Origin: Nitrososphaera sp.
GTDB lineage: Archaea; Thermoproteota; Nitrososphaeria; Nitrososphaerales; Nitrososphaeraceae
NCBI GenBank assembly: GCA_029263715.1
Contig: JAJUFP010000005.1
Location: forward strand, 124,001 to 188,000
Length of the DNA: 64,000 nt
Direction: 5' to 3'
How positions within the stretch are numbered: position 1 is the first letter of the stretch; each line of letters starts with the position of its first letter. Below are positions 15,832 through 23,769 of the stretch, piece by piece. The notes under the pieces are model-generated. The model did not search any database, was not told the DNA's origin, and worked only from the letters and a program-made list of their open reading frames with translations. The position numbers and the translations under genes were made by a program.

Positions 15832-16959
15832 ATGAAGATCACAGTAAGTGCTATCAAAGCCGATATTGGTGGAATAGGCGGTCACACGCGTCCAAGCGAC
15901 GAACTTGTAGAAACTGTGCGTAGTTTTGTTGCAAAGAGCGCAAAGAGCCTCTTAATTGATTATTACATAGGTTACACCGGTGATGACATTCACATCATCA
16001 TGACCCATACTCAGGGCGTGGACAACGAGAAGATCCACAAGCTTGCATGGGATGCCTTTACCGAGGCCACGAAGGTGGCCAAGGAGCAGGGCCTCTACGG
16101 TGCAGGCCAGGATCTGCTGGTAGATGCGTTTTCTGGCAACGTAAGGGGGATGGGTCCCGGTGTTGCAGAAATAGAGATGGAAGAGCGCCCAAGCGAGGTG
16201 TTCTGCATATTTGCCGCCGACAAGACAGAGCCGGGCGCGTTCAACTATCCGCTGTGGCGCACTTTTGTTGACGCGCGCAGCAACACTGGCCTTCTCATCA
16301 ACGAGAAACTGGCAGAAGGCGTCGTGTTCAGAATAATGGACGTCGAGCGTGGCAAGGTAGCAGACCTAAAGCTCTGGCAGGACAAGCCGGAGCTTGAGAC
16401 GGCCCTGATGTATCCTGGCAGGTACGTGGTGCACTCTGTCTATTCGTCAGACGGCGAGCAGATTGTTTCCGCCTCAACTGACAGGCTTCACAATATCGCA
16501 GGCACATACGTTGGAAAGGACGATCCCATTGCCATAGTCAGGACGCAAAAGAACTTCCCGGCCACAGAGGAGGCTGGAAGCGCGTTCAACGAGCCGCACT
16601 ACGTCGCAGGAAACACGCGGGGAAGTCACCATATGCCGCTTATGCCAGTAAAGCTGAACTCTGCTGCAAGCCTGAACTACTCCATACCCATCGTCTCGTG
16701 TCTTGTTTTCAGCATGCACAACGGCAAGCTTACAGGTCCGCATGACGGCTTTGGCACTGCAGACTGGGACCTGCAGCGCATGCGGGCTTCAGAACGTGCC
16801 ATGCTCATGCGCAACCAGGGATTCATACACCCGGCAACCCTCATCCCTGATGAGCTGGAATACCAGAAAGGTTACAATGCACGCATGGCCAAGCTGGAAA
16901 CCAAGTTCAAGGATCTGGAAGAAAAGAAACCGACCAAGGGAAAAGCTGGCAAGCGTTGA
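15832..16959 (+). CDS. fbp: Fructose-1,6-bisphosphate aldolase/phosphatase (archaeal bifunctional type)
   Basis: 375 residues from ATG. Near full-length match to the archaeal FBPA/ase family: start KITVSAIKADIGGIGGHTRPS, GDDIHIIMTH, AFSGNVRGMGPGVAE, and HDGFGTADWDLQRMR near the C terminus. The enzyme joins DHAP and GAP to FBP and dephosphorylates it to F6P, the committed step of archaeal gluconeogenesis. An A/T box (about 15799-15805) lies about 26 nt before the ATG, and AAGGAG (15816-15821) could act as a ribosome site. Its stop overlaps the TTG start of the triosephosphate isomerase gene, so the two consecutive steps are coupled. Confidence 0.96.
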   Translation: MKITVSAIKADIGGIGGHTRPSDELVETVRSFVAKSAKSLLIDYYIGYTGDDIHIIMTHTQGVDNEKIHKLAWDAFTEATKVAKEQGLYGAGQDLLVDAFSGNVRGMGPGVAEIEMEERPSEVFCIFAADKTEPGAFNYPLWRTFVDARSNTGLLINEKLAEGVVFRIMDVERGKVADLKLWQDKPELETALMYPGRYVVHSVYSSDGEQIVSASTDRLHNIAGTYVGKDDPIAIVRTQKNFPATEEAGSAFNEPHYVAGNTRGSHHMPLMPVKLNSAASLNYSIPIVSCLVFSMHNGKLTGPHDGFGTADWDLQRMRASERAMLMRNQGFIHPATLIPDELEYQKGYNARMAKLETKFKDLEEKKPTKGKAGKR

Positions 16960-17615
16960 ACCGGCCCCTCATAATCAACTTCAAGAACTACAGCGACGCG
17001 GCGGCCGGCAAGACTATAGAGCTTGCCCTGGCCGCGCAGCAGGTCGCCAGAAAAACCGGTGTCGAGATAGTGCTGGCTCCGCCGCAGCCGTCTCTGGCCC
17101 TGGTCTGCAGAGAGGTCAGCATCCCGGTTTTGTGCCAGCATGTCGATGATGCTTCAGAGGGTTCTACCACAGGCTTTTTTGTTCCAGAGATCGCAAAGAT
17201 GTACGGGGCTGCCGGCTCGCTTATCAACCACAGCGAGCACAGGATCGAGACCAGCGTTATTGAAAGTCTGGTCAAAAGGCTGCGAGATCTGGACATGATC
17301 TCGGTTGTATGTGCGCGCACATCGGAAGAGGTTGCCAGAATCGCCAACTTCAATCCCGACTTTATAGCAATAGAGCCGCCGGAACTCATCGGTAGCGGAA
17401 GGGCGGTATCCAAGGAAAATCCGGCAATAATAACCGATTCCATCAGGGCTGCCGGCGGCAAGTCAAAGGTGATATGCGGCGCCGGGATCACCGACAAGGG
17501 CGACATCACCAAGGCCATGCAGTTGGGCTCGTACGGCATACTGGTTGCCAGCGGAGTGGTCAAGGCCAAATCATGGCCCGACAAGATATCAGAGATGGCC
17601 GCCGGAATGTCCTAG
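16956..17615 (+). CDS. tpiA: Triosephosphate isomerase, archaeal short type
   Basis: 219 residues, TTG start overlapping the preceding TGA by two bases, which implies translational coupling. Signatures: LIINFKNYSDAA at the N terminus, the NHSEHR motif with the electrophilic His, IAIEPPELIGSG with the catalytic Glu, and ICGAGITDKGD. It interconverts DHAP and GAP, the two substrates of the upstream aldolase/phosphatase. The length matches archaeal TIMs (about 220), shorter than bacterial ones. Convergent 4-base overlap with the next gene. Confidence 0.96.
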   Translation: MNRPLIINFKNYSDAAAGKTIELALAAQQVARKTGVEIVLAPPQPSLALVCREVSIPVLCQHVDDASEGSTTGFFVPEIAKMYGAAGSLINHSEHRIETSVIESLVKRLRDLDMISVVCARTSEEVARIANFNPDFIAIEPPELIGSGRAVSKENPAIITDSIRAAGGKSKVICGAGITDKGDITKAMQLGSYGILVASGVVKAKSWPDKISEMAAGMS

Positions 17616-18253
17616 ACCTTTGGCTTTGGGAGGTTCCAGCCGTACTTCATTGCCAGCAGGCGCAACGATGTGGCGGCCGCAATGCTGGGTATGGCCGCCG
17701 TGTTAACATCAAGGCCAAAAGCCAATAGGGTAAAGAACATCACGACGCCGGCAAAGCTGGCCGTGGCATAAAGCTCTTTTACAAAGACTATGGGCATCTC
17801 GTTTACAAACACGTCTCGGAGTATGCCGCCCCCTACAGCCGTGATAATGCCAGCAAAGGTCATGGCAAGAAAGTTGAGCCCTGCCAGATTGTAGGCAAAA
17901 GATGCGCCAATTACCGTAAAGACTCCAAGCCCGATGGCGTCGAATTTTAGCAGCAGGTTCCAGTGTTTTTTCACTGACCGGTAGAGAAAGAATATTGCGA
18001 CGGCAGCCGAGATGGTTGTTGCTGCGTACAGCGGATTGGCAATGGCCATCGGTGGGAACGTTCCAAAAGTGATGTCCCGCAGCACTCCGCCTGCAACGCC
18101 GGTGATGGTGGCAAGTATGATTATGCCCACTATGTCGGATTTGTGTTCCACTGCCTTGAGCGCGCCGGTGATGGCAAATGCTGCCGTTCCGACAAGGTCA
18201 AGAAACTGTATCAGCAGTTGAACTGTTGGTGCGCCGAAAACAAGGTCTGACAG
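17612..18253 (-). CDS. UPF0126/TRIC-type membrane channel protein, probable CTG start
   Basis: The two tandem UPF0126 units are clear: GVAGGVLRDITFG and VGGGILRDVFVNEMP, with six to seven helices. The first canonical start (GTG 18151) would cut off the first helix. The same frame continues upstream, encoding FLDLVGTAAFAITGALKAVEHK, which is a conserved beginning of the family, up to a TAG at 18254-18256. No ATG, GTG or TTG occurs in that stretch. CTG 18253, directly after the TAG, is the best start (213 residues), CTG 18217 or 18214 next. Relatives are proposed cation or glycine-related channels. Confidence 0.82.
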   Translation of the reverse strand: MSDLVFGAPTVQLLIQFLDLVGTAAFAITGALKAVEHKSDIVGIIILATITGVAGGVLRDITFGTFPPMAIANPLYAATTISAAVAIFFLYRSVKKHWNLLLKFDAIGLGVFTVIGASFAYNLAGLNFLAMTFAGIITAVGGGILRDVFVNEMPIVFVKELYATASFAGVVMFFTLLAFGLDVNTAAIPSIAAATSLRLLAMKYGWNLPKPKV

Positions 18254-18353
18254 CTAGACCGCCAGTGCAGATGCAACGTCTCTTTGATTTGAAATTATCG
18301 GCCTGCACACAACATTTTAAACCAGCACACCAAATGATCAGTATCTTAAGGAA

Positions 18354-21017
18354 ATGAGCGGTATCAAGCCGATTTACTTTTTTGACGAGGCCGACGGCAC
18401 CAACAAGAGCCTTCTGGGAGGCAAGGGTGCAGGCCTTGCAGAAATGACCAGGTTGGGTCTGCCGGTCCCGCCGGGATTTATCATTACCACAGAGATATGT
18501 GAAAAGTTCTATGAGGCAGGAAGGCGCCTTCCGGACGGCCTGATGGACGAAGTCCGCAAGTCCATCAAGCGGCTTGAAAGCCTGACGGGAAAAAAGTTTG
18601 GCGATGCCTCAAACCCGCTGCTGGTCTCGGTTCGTTCCGGCGCACCGGTGTCCATGCCCGGCATGCTTGACACCATCCTGAACCTTGGCTTAAACGACCA
18701 GACGGTGGAAGGTCTTGCATCAAAGACCGGCGATCCGCGGTTTGCCTGGGATGCTTATCGCCGCTTCATCCAGATGTTTGGCAAGGTAGTTCTAGGAATT
18801 GATGACAGGCAGTTTGAAAAGATCACGGCAGGCAAGGATCTTTCAGACGAAAAGGTTCTTCGAAGGGTTGCTGAATCCTTCAAGTCTGTCTGTGAGAGTA
18901 CTGGTAAGAAATTCCCATCGGACCCGTTCAAGCAATTGGAGATGGCCATCGACGCGGTCTTTAGATCCTGGATGGGCAAGCGCGCCGTGGAATACCGGCG
19001 CCAGCATGGCATCACGCCAGAAATAGCTAACGGGACTGGCGTGTCGGTGGTTGCCATGGTGTTTGGAAACATGGGCCAAGATAGCGCCACCGGCGTGGTG
19101 TTCACACGCGACCCGGAGACCGGCGAAAAAAGACTTTACGGTGATTATCTGGTCAACGCGCAGGGAGAAGATGTCGTATCCGGCAAGGCGACTCCCAACC
19201 ACATCGACGCGATGGCCACCCAGATGCCGGAGGTGTACACGCAGCTGGATCAGATGTGCAAGAAGCTGGAGAACCATTTCAAGGAATGCCAAGACGTCGA
19301 GTTTACCGTTGAGAAGGGCAAGACCTACCTTCTGCAGACTCGGACGGCCAAGATGAGCGCCGTTGCCAGCGTCAAGACTTCAGTCGACATGCACCACGAG
19401 GGCCTGATAAGCAAGACCGAGGCTCTGGAAAGAATAGACCCCGAAGTTCTGGAACAGATACTTTATCCCAGAATAGACAGCAGCGTCAAGCAAAAGCCGA
19501 TAGCAACAGGAGTAGCTGCTTCTCCTGGGGCTGCCAGCGGCATCGCAGTCTTTGATGTCGCCAAGGCCGAGTCCCTTGGTAGGAGAGGAGAGAAGGTTAT
19601 TCTGGTCAGGGAAGATACAAAGCCTGATGACGTACCGGCCTTCCTGCAGTCTGCTGGAATACTCACAAGCAGGGGCGGCAGGACGTCTCATGCGGCAGTC
19701 GTGGCCAGGGGCATGGGCAGGCCCTGCATCGTGGGATGCTCGCAGATAGAGATAGATTCGGATGGCAAAAGTTTCAGTGCGGCTGGCAAGACGCAGGTTA
19801 CTGAAGGCCAAAAGATAACGATAGACGGCTCGACGGGCAGGGTGTACCTAGGCGAGATTCTGACAGTTGAACCGGAGATCACATCTGAATTCAAGGAGAT
19901 GCTGGAATGGGCCGCAGGCATGAAGTCCATTGGGATCCGGGCCAACGCCAACACGCCGGAAAACGCCGCGCTGGCAAGGAAATACGGAGCAGAGGGCATC
20001 GGCCTGTGCCGGACCGAGAGGATGTTCAACCAACACGACAGGATAAAGCTGTTCGTCAGGATGATAATGGCCGAAGACGTACAAGAGCGCCGCAAGATTC
20101 TGGCGGACTTGGAGCTGCTGCAGAGATCCGACTTTAAGGCCATCCTGAAGGAAATGCAGGGCCTTCCAGTCACCATAAGGCTGCTGGACCCGCCACTTCA
20201 TGAATTCCTGCCCAATGAAGAGGAGCTGATGATGGAGATCTTTGAGCTCAAATCATCTGGCAACCCCAGGGCGGAAGCAGAGATACTGGAGCGGGAAAAG
20301 ATGCTCAAAAGGGTGCATGAGCTGTCCGAAATAAACCCGATGCTTGGTCACAGGGGCGTCAGGGTGGGCATTTCATTTCCAGAGATCTATGAAACCCAGA
20401 TACGCGCCATCTGCGAGGCTGCTGCCGAGCTCATCAAAGACGGCGTGAAGGTCGAGCCCCAGATAATGGTGCCGCAGGCTGGAATAGCAAACGAGGTCAT
20501 ACATGTCAGGAATATCTTTGAATCCATTAAACGCGAAGTTGAGCACAAACACAAGGTAAAGCTCAAGATATTGTTCGGCAGCATGGTGGAAGTCGTCCGC
20601 GCCTGTCTTGTGGCCGACGAGATAGCCCATGTTGCAGATTTCCTGAGCTTTGGCACCAACGACCTGACGCAGGCAACCTTCAGCTTCAGCAGGGAAGACG
20701 CGGAGGGCAAGTTCCTCCCCTTCTACCTGGAGAAGAACATCGTTCCGATAAATCCGTTCCAGACGATAGACCAGAAGGGCGTCGGCCGGCTCATGAAGAT
20801 GACCATTGACCTGGCAAGGAAGGTCAAAAAAGACATAGAGATAGGCATCTGCGGCGAGCATGGAGGGGATCCACGCTCTATACAGTTTTGCAACGACATA
20901 GGCTTGGACTATGTCAGCGTGTCGTCGCAGAGAATACCCATTGCAATTCTGGCCGCGGCCCAGTCTTCCGTCAAGAGCAGAAAGGAGAAGCGCCTTTCCC
21001 GGTTCCTGACGGATTAA
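18354..21017 (+). CDS. ppdK: Pyruvate, phosphate dikinase
   Basis: 887 residues from ATG, normal length. N-terminal ATP-grasp region (SLLGGKGAGLAEM at about 20), swivelling phosphohistidine domain with GGRTSHAAVVARG and the catalytic His at residue 446, and a C-terminal TIM-barrel PEP/pyruvate domain with GLCRTERMF, SFGTNDLTQATF and GICGEHGGDP, the catalytic Cys being residue 833. It interconverts pyruvate + ATP + Pi and PEP + AMP + PPi. With FBPase and TIM just upstream it supports gluconeogenesis. Monocistronic, with an A/T box near 18310 shared with the divergent channel gene. Confidence 0.98.
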   Translation: MSGIKPIYFFDEADGTNKSLLGGKGAGLAEMTRLGLPVPPGFIITTEICEKFYEAGRRLPDGLMDEVRKSIKRLESLTGKKFGDASNPLLVSVRSGAPVSMPGMLDTILNLGLNDQTVEGLASKTGDPRFAWDAYRRFIQMFGKVVLGIDDRQFEKITAGKDLSDEKVLRRVAESFKSVCESTGKKFPSDPFKQLEMAIDAVFRSWMGKRAVEYRRQHGITPEIANGTGVSVVAMVFGNMGQDSATGVVFTRDPETGEKRLYGDYLVNAQGEDVVSGKATPNHIDAMATQMPEVYTQLDQMCKKLENHFKECQDVEFTVEKGKTYLLQTRTAKMSAVASVKTSVDMHHEGLISKTEALERIDPEVLEQILYPRIDSSVKQKPIATGVAASPGAASGIAVFDVAKAESLGRRGEKVILVREDTKPDDVPAFLQSAGILTSRGGRTSHAAVVARGMGRPCIVGCSQIEIDSDGKSFSAAGKTQVTEGQKITIDGSTGRVYLGEILTVEPEITSEFKEMLEWAAGMKSIGIRANANTPENAALARKYGAEGIGLCRTERMFNQHDRIKLFVRMIMAEDVQERRKILADLELLQRSDFKAILKEMQGLPVTIRLLDPPLHEFLPNEEELMMEIFELKSSGNPRAEAEILEREKMLKRVHELSEINPMLGHRGVRVGISFPEIYETQIRAICEAAAELIKDGVKVEPQIMVPQAGIANEVIHVRNIFESIKREVEHKHKVKLKILFGSMVEVVRACLVADEIAHVADFLSFGTNDLTQATFSFSREDAEGKFLPFYLEKNIVPINPFQTIDQKGVGRLMKMTIDLARKVKKDIEIGICGEHGGDPRSIQFCNDIGLDYVSVSSQRIPIAILAAAQSSVKSRKEKRLSRFLTD

Positions 21018-21051
21018 AGCTTAAAATTGGGGTTTGGAAACGTAAGCTAGG

Positions 21052-21225
21052 ATGGAATCTTCTGAAAGTTCGTCTGGGGTAAACGTTGTTTACGAATGCA
21101 TGCGGTGTGGAACCCCGGTGACGGTGGAGGAATTGTCCAGGCTCCCCGAGATAAAATGCATCTGCGGCTTTAGGGTCTTCCGCAAGGCCAGACCACCCAT
21201 AGTCAAGCAGCTAAAGGCTATCTAG
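21052..21225 (+). CDS. rpoP: DNA-directed RNA polymerase subunit Rpo12 (RpoP)
   Basis: 57 residues from ATG; it falls below common ORF cut-offs. It encodes YECMRCGTPVTVEEL, then IKCICGFRVFRKARP, the CxxC...CxCG zinc ribbon and RVFRK tail diagnostic of Rpo12/RPB12. An N-terminal SESSSG stretch is poorly conserved. A box CTTAAAATT (21020-21028) ends 24 nt before the ATG, giving a leaderless message. It is a small zinc-binding subunit of the RNA polymerase core. The 3' end overlaps the convergent zinc-finger gene by 4 bases. Confidence 0.95.
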   Translation: MESSESSSGVNVVYECMRCGTPVTVEELSRLPEIKCICGFRVFRKARPPIVKQLKAI

Positions 21226-21446
21226 TCCTCTTCCTTCTTCCTGTCCTCGACTATCTTGTTGTATGAATGGAATTTCTTTGCGTGGTCGCGCATCTGCTCC
21301 ATTCCTGTAAAGCCCACGCCACAGTCCTTGCATTCGTACAGCAGGTCCTTGCCGTGAACCACCTGCTGGTGCTGCATCAGCTCCTCAACCTTGCGGAACT
21401 TCCTGTTGCATTTGTCGCACTTGTGACTCTTGAACAGGCCGGTCAT
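21222..21446 (-). CDS. Two-finger C2H2 zinc-finger protein
   Basis: 74 residues from ATG 21446, which overlaps the upstream stop as ATGA; this is preferred over the longer frame to 21503. Two classical C2H2 fingers are present: CDKCNRKF...HQQVVH and CKDCGVGF...HAKKFH, followed by an acidic/basic tail. C2H2 fingers are unusual in prokaryotes but recurrent in thaumarchaea. It is translationally coupled to a protein with three CxxC pairs. The target could be DNA, RNA or the adjacent polymerase subunit's machinery; no direct evidence. Confidence 0.85.
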   Translation of the reverse strand: MTGLFKSHKCDKCNRKFRKVEELMQHQQVVHGKDLLYECKDCGVGFTGMEQMRDHAKKFHSYNKIVEDRKKEED

Positions 21447-21859
21447 TTCACAGCATTCCTCTGATCCCAGCAGCTGCGGCAAAGCTGGCCGTTTATCTTC
21501 CATGCAGGTTTCGGGTTGTAGCGTATAAAGCCCATCTTTTTGTTGCAGACGGCGCAGAATTCAAGTTTTTTGTTAAAATCGGCATCCTTGTTGTTAAAGC
21601 ACGACTGGCAGAGAAGTGTGCCCGGTTCCATGTTCCATTGCCATCGGGGCTTGACAGCCACATCCCCCAGATCTGACTTGCAGATGGCACAGACGTCTGG
21701 CTCCTTTTCCTTAAGCGCAAACTCTCTGGTCTTTTCTATGTGGCAATCGCTGCACAGATAGCCATCCATCTTCCACTCCTCCCGGGGCTTGTACTTGTGC
21801 TTCAGTTCCCTTTTGCAAACCACACAGTACACGGGCTGCTTTTTGCCAAGAAGCCTCAA
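21443..21859 (-). CDS. Triple tandem zinc-ribbon protein
   Basis: 138 residues, TTG start. Three similar units each hold two CxxC knuckles: YCVVC/LCSDC, VCAIC/LCQSC and FCAVC/LCRSC, spaced about 22-26 residues, so three zinc ions are expected. Each unit has a Trp between the knuckles (EEWKMDG, WQWNMEPG, PAWKINGQ), which indicates internal triplication. There is no catalytic domain. It precedes and overlaps a two-finger C2H2 gene by 4 bases. Probably a nucleic-acid or protein adaptor; function unknown. Confidence 0.82.
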   Translation of the reverse strand: MRLLGKKQPVYCVVCKRELKHKYKPREEWKMDGYLCSDCHIEKTREFALKEKEPDVCAICKSDLGDVAVKPRWQWNMEPGTLLCQSCFNNKDADFNKKLEFCAVCNKKMGFIRYNPKPAWKINGQLCRSCWDQRNAVK

Positions 21860-22010
21860 TTACAGCACTATTAGATAGTCAGGGTTACAAAAAGTATGCG
21901 TGATGGTTGCTTGGAGATTTTAAAAGATTCTGTTATTATCTGCAACTTCTAACAAAGTCTACAAAATACTTTAATAAAAGCAACTCCTACGCCAAACCAG
22001 TATCGGAATT

Positions 22011-22355
22011 ATGAAGAAAATTGAAGCGATTGTACCCCACGCACGACTTGAAAGGGCGTTTGCCTCGTTAAAAGAGCTGAACCTTGGCGGCATCACTTAC
22101 TACGAGTCCAGAGGCAGGGGCGAGATACCCCGCCCAAAGGTGCATTCAGGCAGGGGCACTGGCATGTACACGCCGGAATTCAACGTGAACTCGACCATAA
22201 TGATCATTGTTAATGACAACATGGTGGACAAGGTGGTTGAGAAGATCCTTGAGGGCACCAGCTCCGGTCTTAAGGGAGAGGGCAAGATCTTTGTCTCGGA
22301 TATCGATGACGTGGTAGATATCGGTTCAAAGAAACGCGGAGAATCGGCGTTATAA
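22011..22355 (+). CDS. PII-family nitrogen regulatory protein
   Basis: 114 residues from ATG, the usual PII length. The fold pattern is clear: MKKIEAIVPHARLERAFASL, a T-loop region with SRGRGEIPRPKVHSGRG, then MIIVNDNMVDKVVEKIL and GKIFVSDIDDVVDIGSKKRGE, which forms the nucleotide site. The T-loop lacks the uridylylated Tyr of enteric GlnB, and no amtB is adjacent, so its target is open. It probably senses 2-oxoglutarate/ATP state. A second, diverged PII gene lies 200 bases away on the other strand. Confidence 0.92.
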   Translation: MKKIEAIVPHARLERAFASLKELNLGGITYYESRGRGEIPRPKVHSGRGTGMYTPEFNVNSTIMIIVNDNMVDKVVEKILEGTSSGLKGEGKIFVSDIDDVVDIGSKKRGESAL

Positions 22356-22369
22356 AAAAGGAAAAAAAT

Positions 22370-22510
22370 TTAGTTATTTGCTAGCTCTTCGATGGCCTGG
22401 CTGGCGCTAAGCATGCCCTTTCTTTTGGCGTACTCCTCAACTACCTTCAGCTGTTCTGGAGTAAAGCACACAGGCATGGTTCTCTTGCCATTCTCTTCTA
22501 TGTGGTTCAT
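22370..22510 (-). CDS. 46-residue ribbon-helix-helix-like protein
   Basis: Reads MNHIEENGKRT, then MPVCFTPEQLKVVEEYAKR, then SASQAIEELANN: a short strand followed by two helices, as in RHH DNA-binding proteins (MetJ/Arc type). A TATA-like box (22532-22540) ends 21 nt before ATG 22510, supporting a leaderless start there rather than ATG 22516. It lies between two convergent PII genes, right after the second one. A role as a small regulator is inferred from fold pattern and position. Confidence 0.6.
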   Translation of the reverse strand: MNHIEENGKRTMPVCFTPEQLKVVEEYAKRKGMLSASQAIEELANN

Positions 22511-22545
22511 GCACATCCCTACCTGACGCAAGATTATAACTCTTT

Positions 22546-22890
22546 CTAGACGGCAGCGTCGCCCTTTTCCTTGGTGCCGATATCATACGTTTCTACAACA
22601 TCGTAGACAAAGATCTTGCCGTCGGATGCAGAGCCTGTGCTTATCGTCTTCAGTATGTCATCGACTATTGCCTTTACCTTGGAGTCTGGTACCAGAACCT
22701 CTATCTTGGTGCGAAATCCGAATTCCGGAACGTACCTCATGACACCCCTCCCTACGGCCACGGGCTCGCGTTTTGCCTTTCCTCTGCCCTTGATGTCATA
22801 AAAAGACATTCCGCCAACACTGTGTGTGTGGAGTATTTCATTGACTTCCCCGAGACGTTCGTGTGGTATTATTAGGTCTATCCTTTTCAT
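22546..22890 (-). CDS. PII-family nitrogen regulatory protein, second copy
   Basis: 114 residues from ATG 22890 (MKRIDLIIPHERLGEV), matching the first copy; the frame to 22914 adds eight unlikely residues. Contains SFYDIKGRGKAKREPVAVGRG at the T-loop and KIFVYDVVETYDIGTKEKGD at the nucleotide site. It is only moderately similar to the copy at 22011, so the two probably have different targets. No amtB or glnA is near. The RHH-like gene follows it on the same strand. Confidence 0.92.
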   Translation of the reverse strand: MKRIDLIIPHERLGEVNEILHTHSVGGMSFYDIKGRGKAKREPVAVGRGVMRYVPEFGFRTKIEVLVPDSKVKAIVDDILKTISTGSASDGKIFVYDVVETYDIGTKEKGDAAV

Positions 22891-22947
22891 GGTACATCGA
22901 CTTGCAGAGATCACCGGGCTACATATTATTTTGTCTAACGGGTGGCC

Positions 22948-23715
22948 TCACTGTTTTGCCGAGACGCCGCCGTCGACCATCATCACGGTGCCAGTAACCC
23001 AGCTTGCATCGCCGGAGCACAGGTATGATACTGCGCTGGCAATGTCCTCCGGCTCGCCTATCCGGCGCAGCGGGAATGTCGATTCAAGCACTTTGCGTGC
23101 ATTTTCATCCTGCAGATATGGCTCGATCAGGGAGCTTCGGATGGTTGATGGGCATACGCAGTTGCAGCGTATTCCATACTGACCGTATTCCACGGCTATG
23201 CTCTTTGTAAACGTGATGAGCGCAGCTTTTGTGGCGCCGTAAACAGACAGCGGCACCCTGGGTATGGCTCGTATCCCAAGTACCGATGAGATGTTGACAA
23301 TGTTGCCGCCTTCCTTGTTGTTCATCATGATTGGCACCACGGCCTTGGTCATCCGGAAAGTCCCTATGATGTTGGTGCTGATAAGATCGTTCCACTGATC
23401 ATCGTTCATCTCGTGAAACGGCATAGGGTCGTTGATGGTTCCGGCATTGTTCACAAGGATGTCTATTTTGTCAAAAGAGGAGATCGTCTGCTCCACGGCG
23501 CTAAGCACCTCTGCCTCTTTTGTGATATCTGCCGAAACTGTAAGAAGGTTTTTCTTGCCGCCCATCTCCGAGGCCGCCTTGGCAAGCCGGTCCATGCTCC
23601 TTCCAAGCAAAACCACCTTGCAGCCGTCTGCGACCAGCCTCTTTGCTATGGCCTTCCCCACGCCGCCTCCGGCACCTGTAACAATTGCTACTTTGTCTTT
23701 CATCCCGCTTACCAT
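22948..23715 (-). CDS. Short-chain dehydrogenase/reductase (FabG-like)
   Basis: 255 residues from ATG 23715. Classical SDR features: TGAGGGVGKAIAKRL nucleotide motif near residue 15, NNAG near 90, catalytic Ser in NISSVLG and YGATK for the Tyr-x3-Lys pair near 160, and a C-terminal DGGVSAKQ. It is an NAD(P)H-dependent oxidoreductase of 3-oxoacyl or sugar type; the substrate cannot be told from sequence. A box ending 21 nt before ATG supports this start. Monocistronic. Confidence 0.9.
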   Translation of the reverse strand: MVSGMKDKVAIVTGAGGGVGKAIAKRLVADGCKVVLLGRSMDRLAKAASEMGGKKNLLTVSADITKEAEVLSAVEQTISSFDKIDILVNNAGTINDPMPFHEMNDDQWNDLISTNIIGTFRMTKAVVPIMMNNKEGGNIVNISSVLGIRAIPRVPLSVYGATKAALITFTKSIAVEYGQYGIRCNCVCPSTIRSSLIEPYLQDENARKVLESTFPLRRIGEPEDIASAVSYLCSGDASWVTGTVMMVDGGVSAKQ

Positions 23716-23769
23716 ACCGATAATTAATCGACGACTGTGTTTTAAAGTATTTCACCGCCGTCCGAGGCT

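Noticed and set aside
15644..15832. 62-codon minus-strand ORF in the EF-1 alpha/FBPase gap
   Set aside because: No box or ribosome site and no protein-like pattern; it lies in a promoter region.
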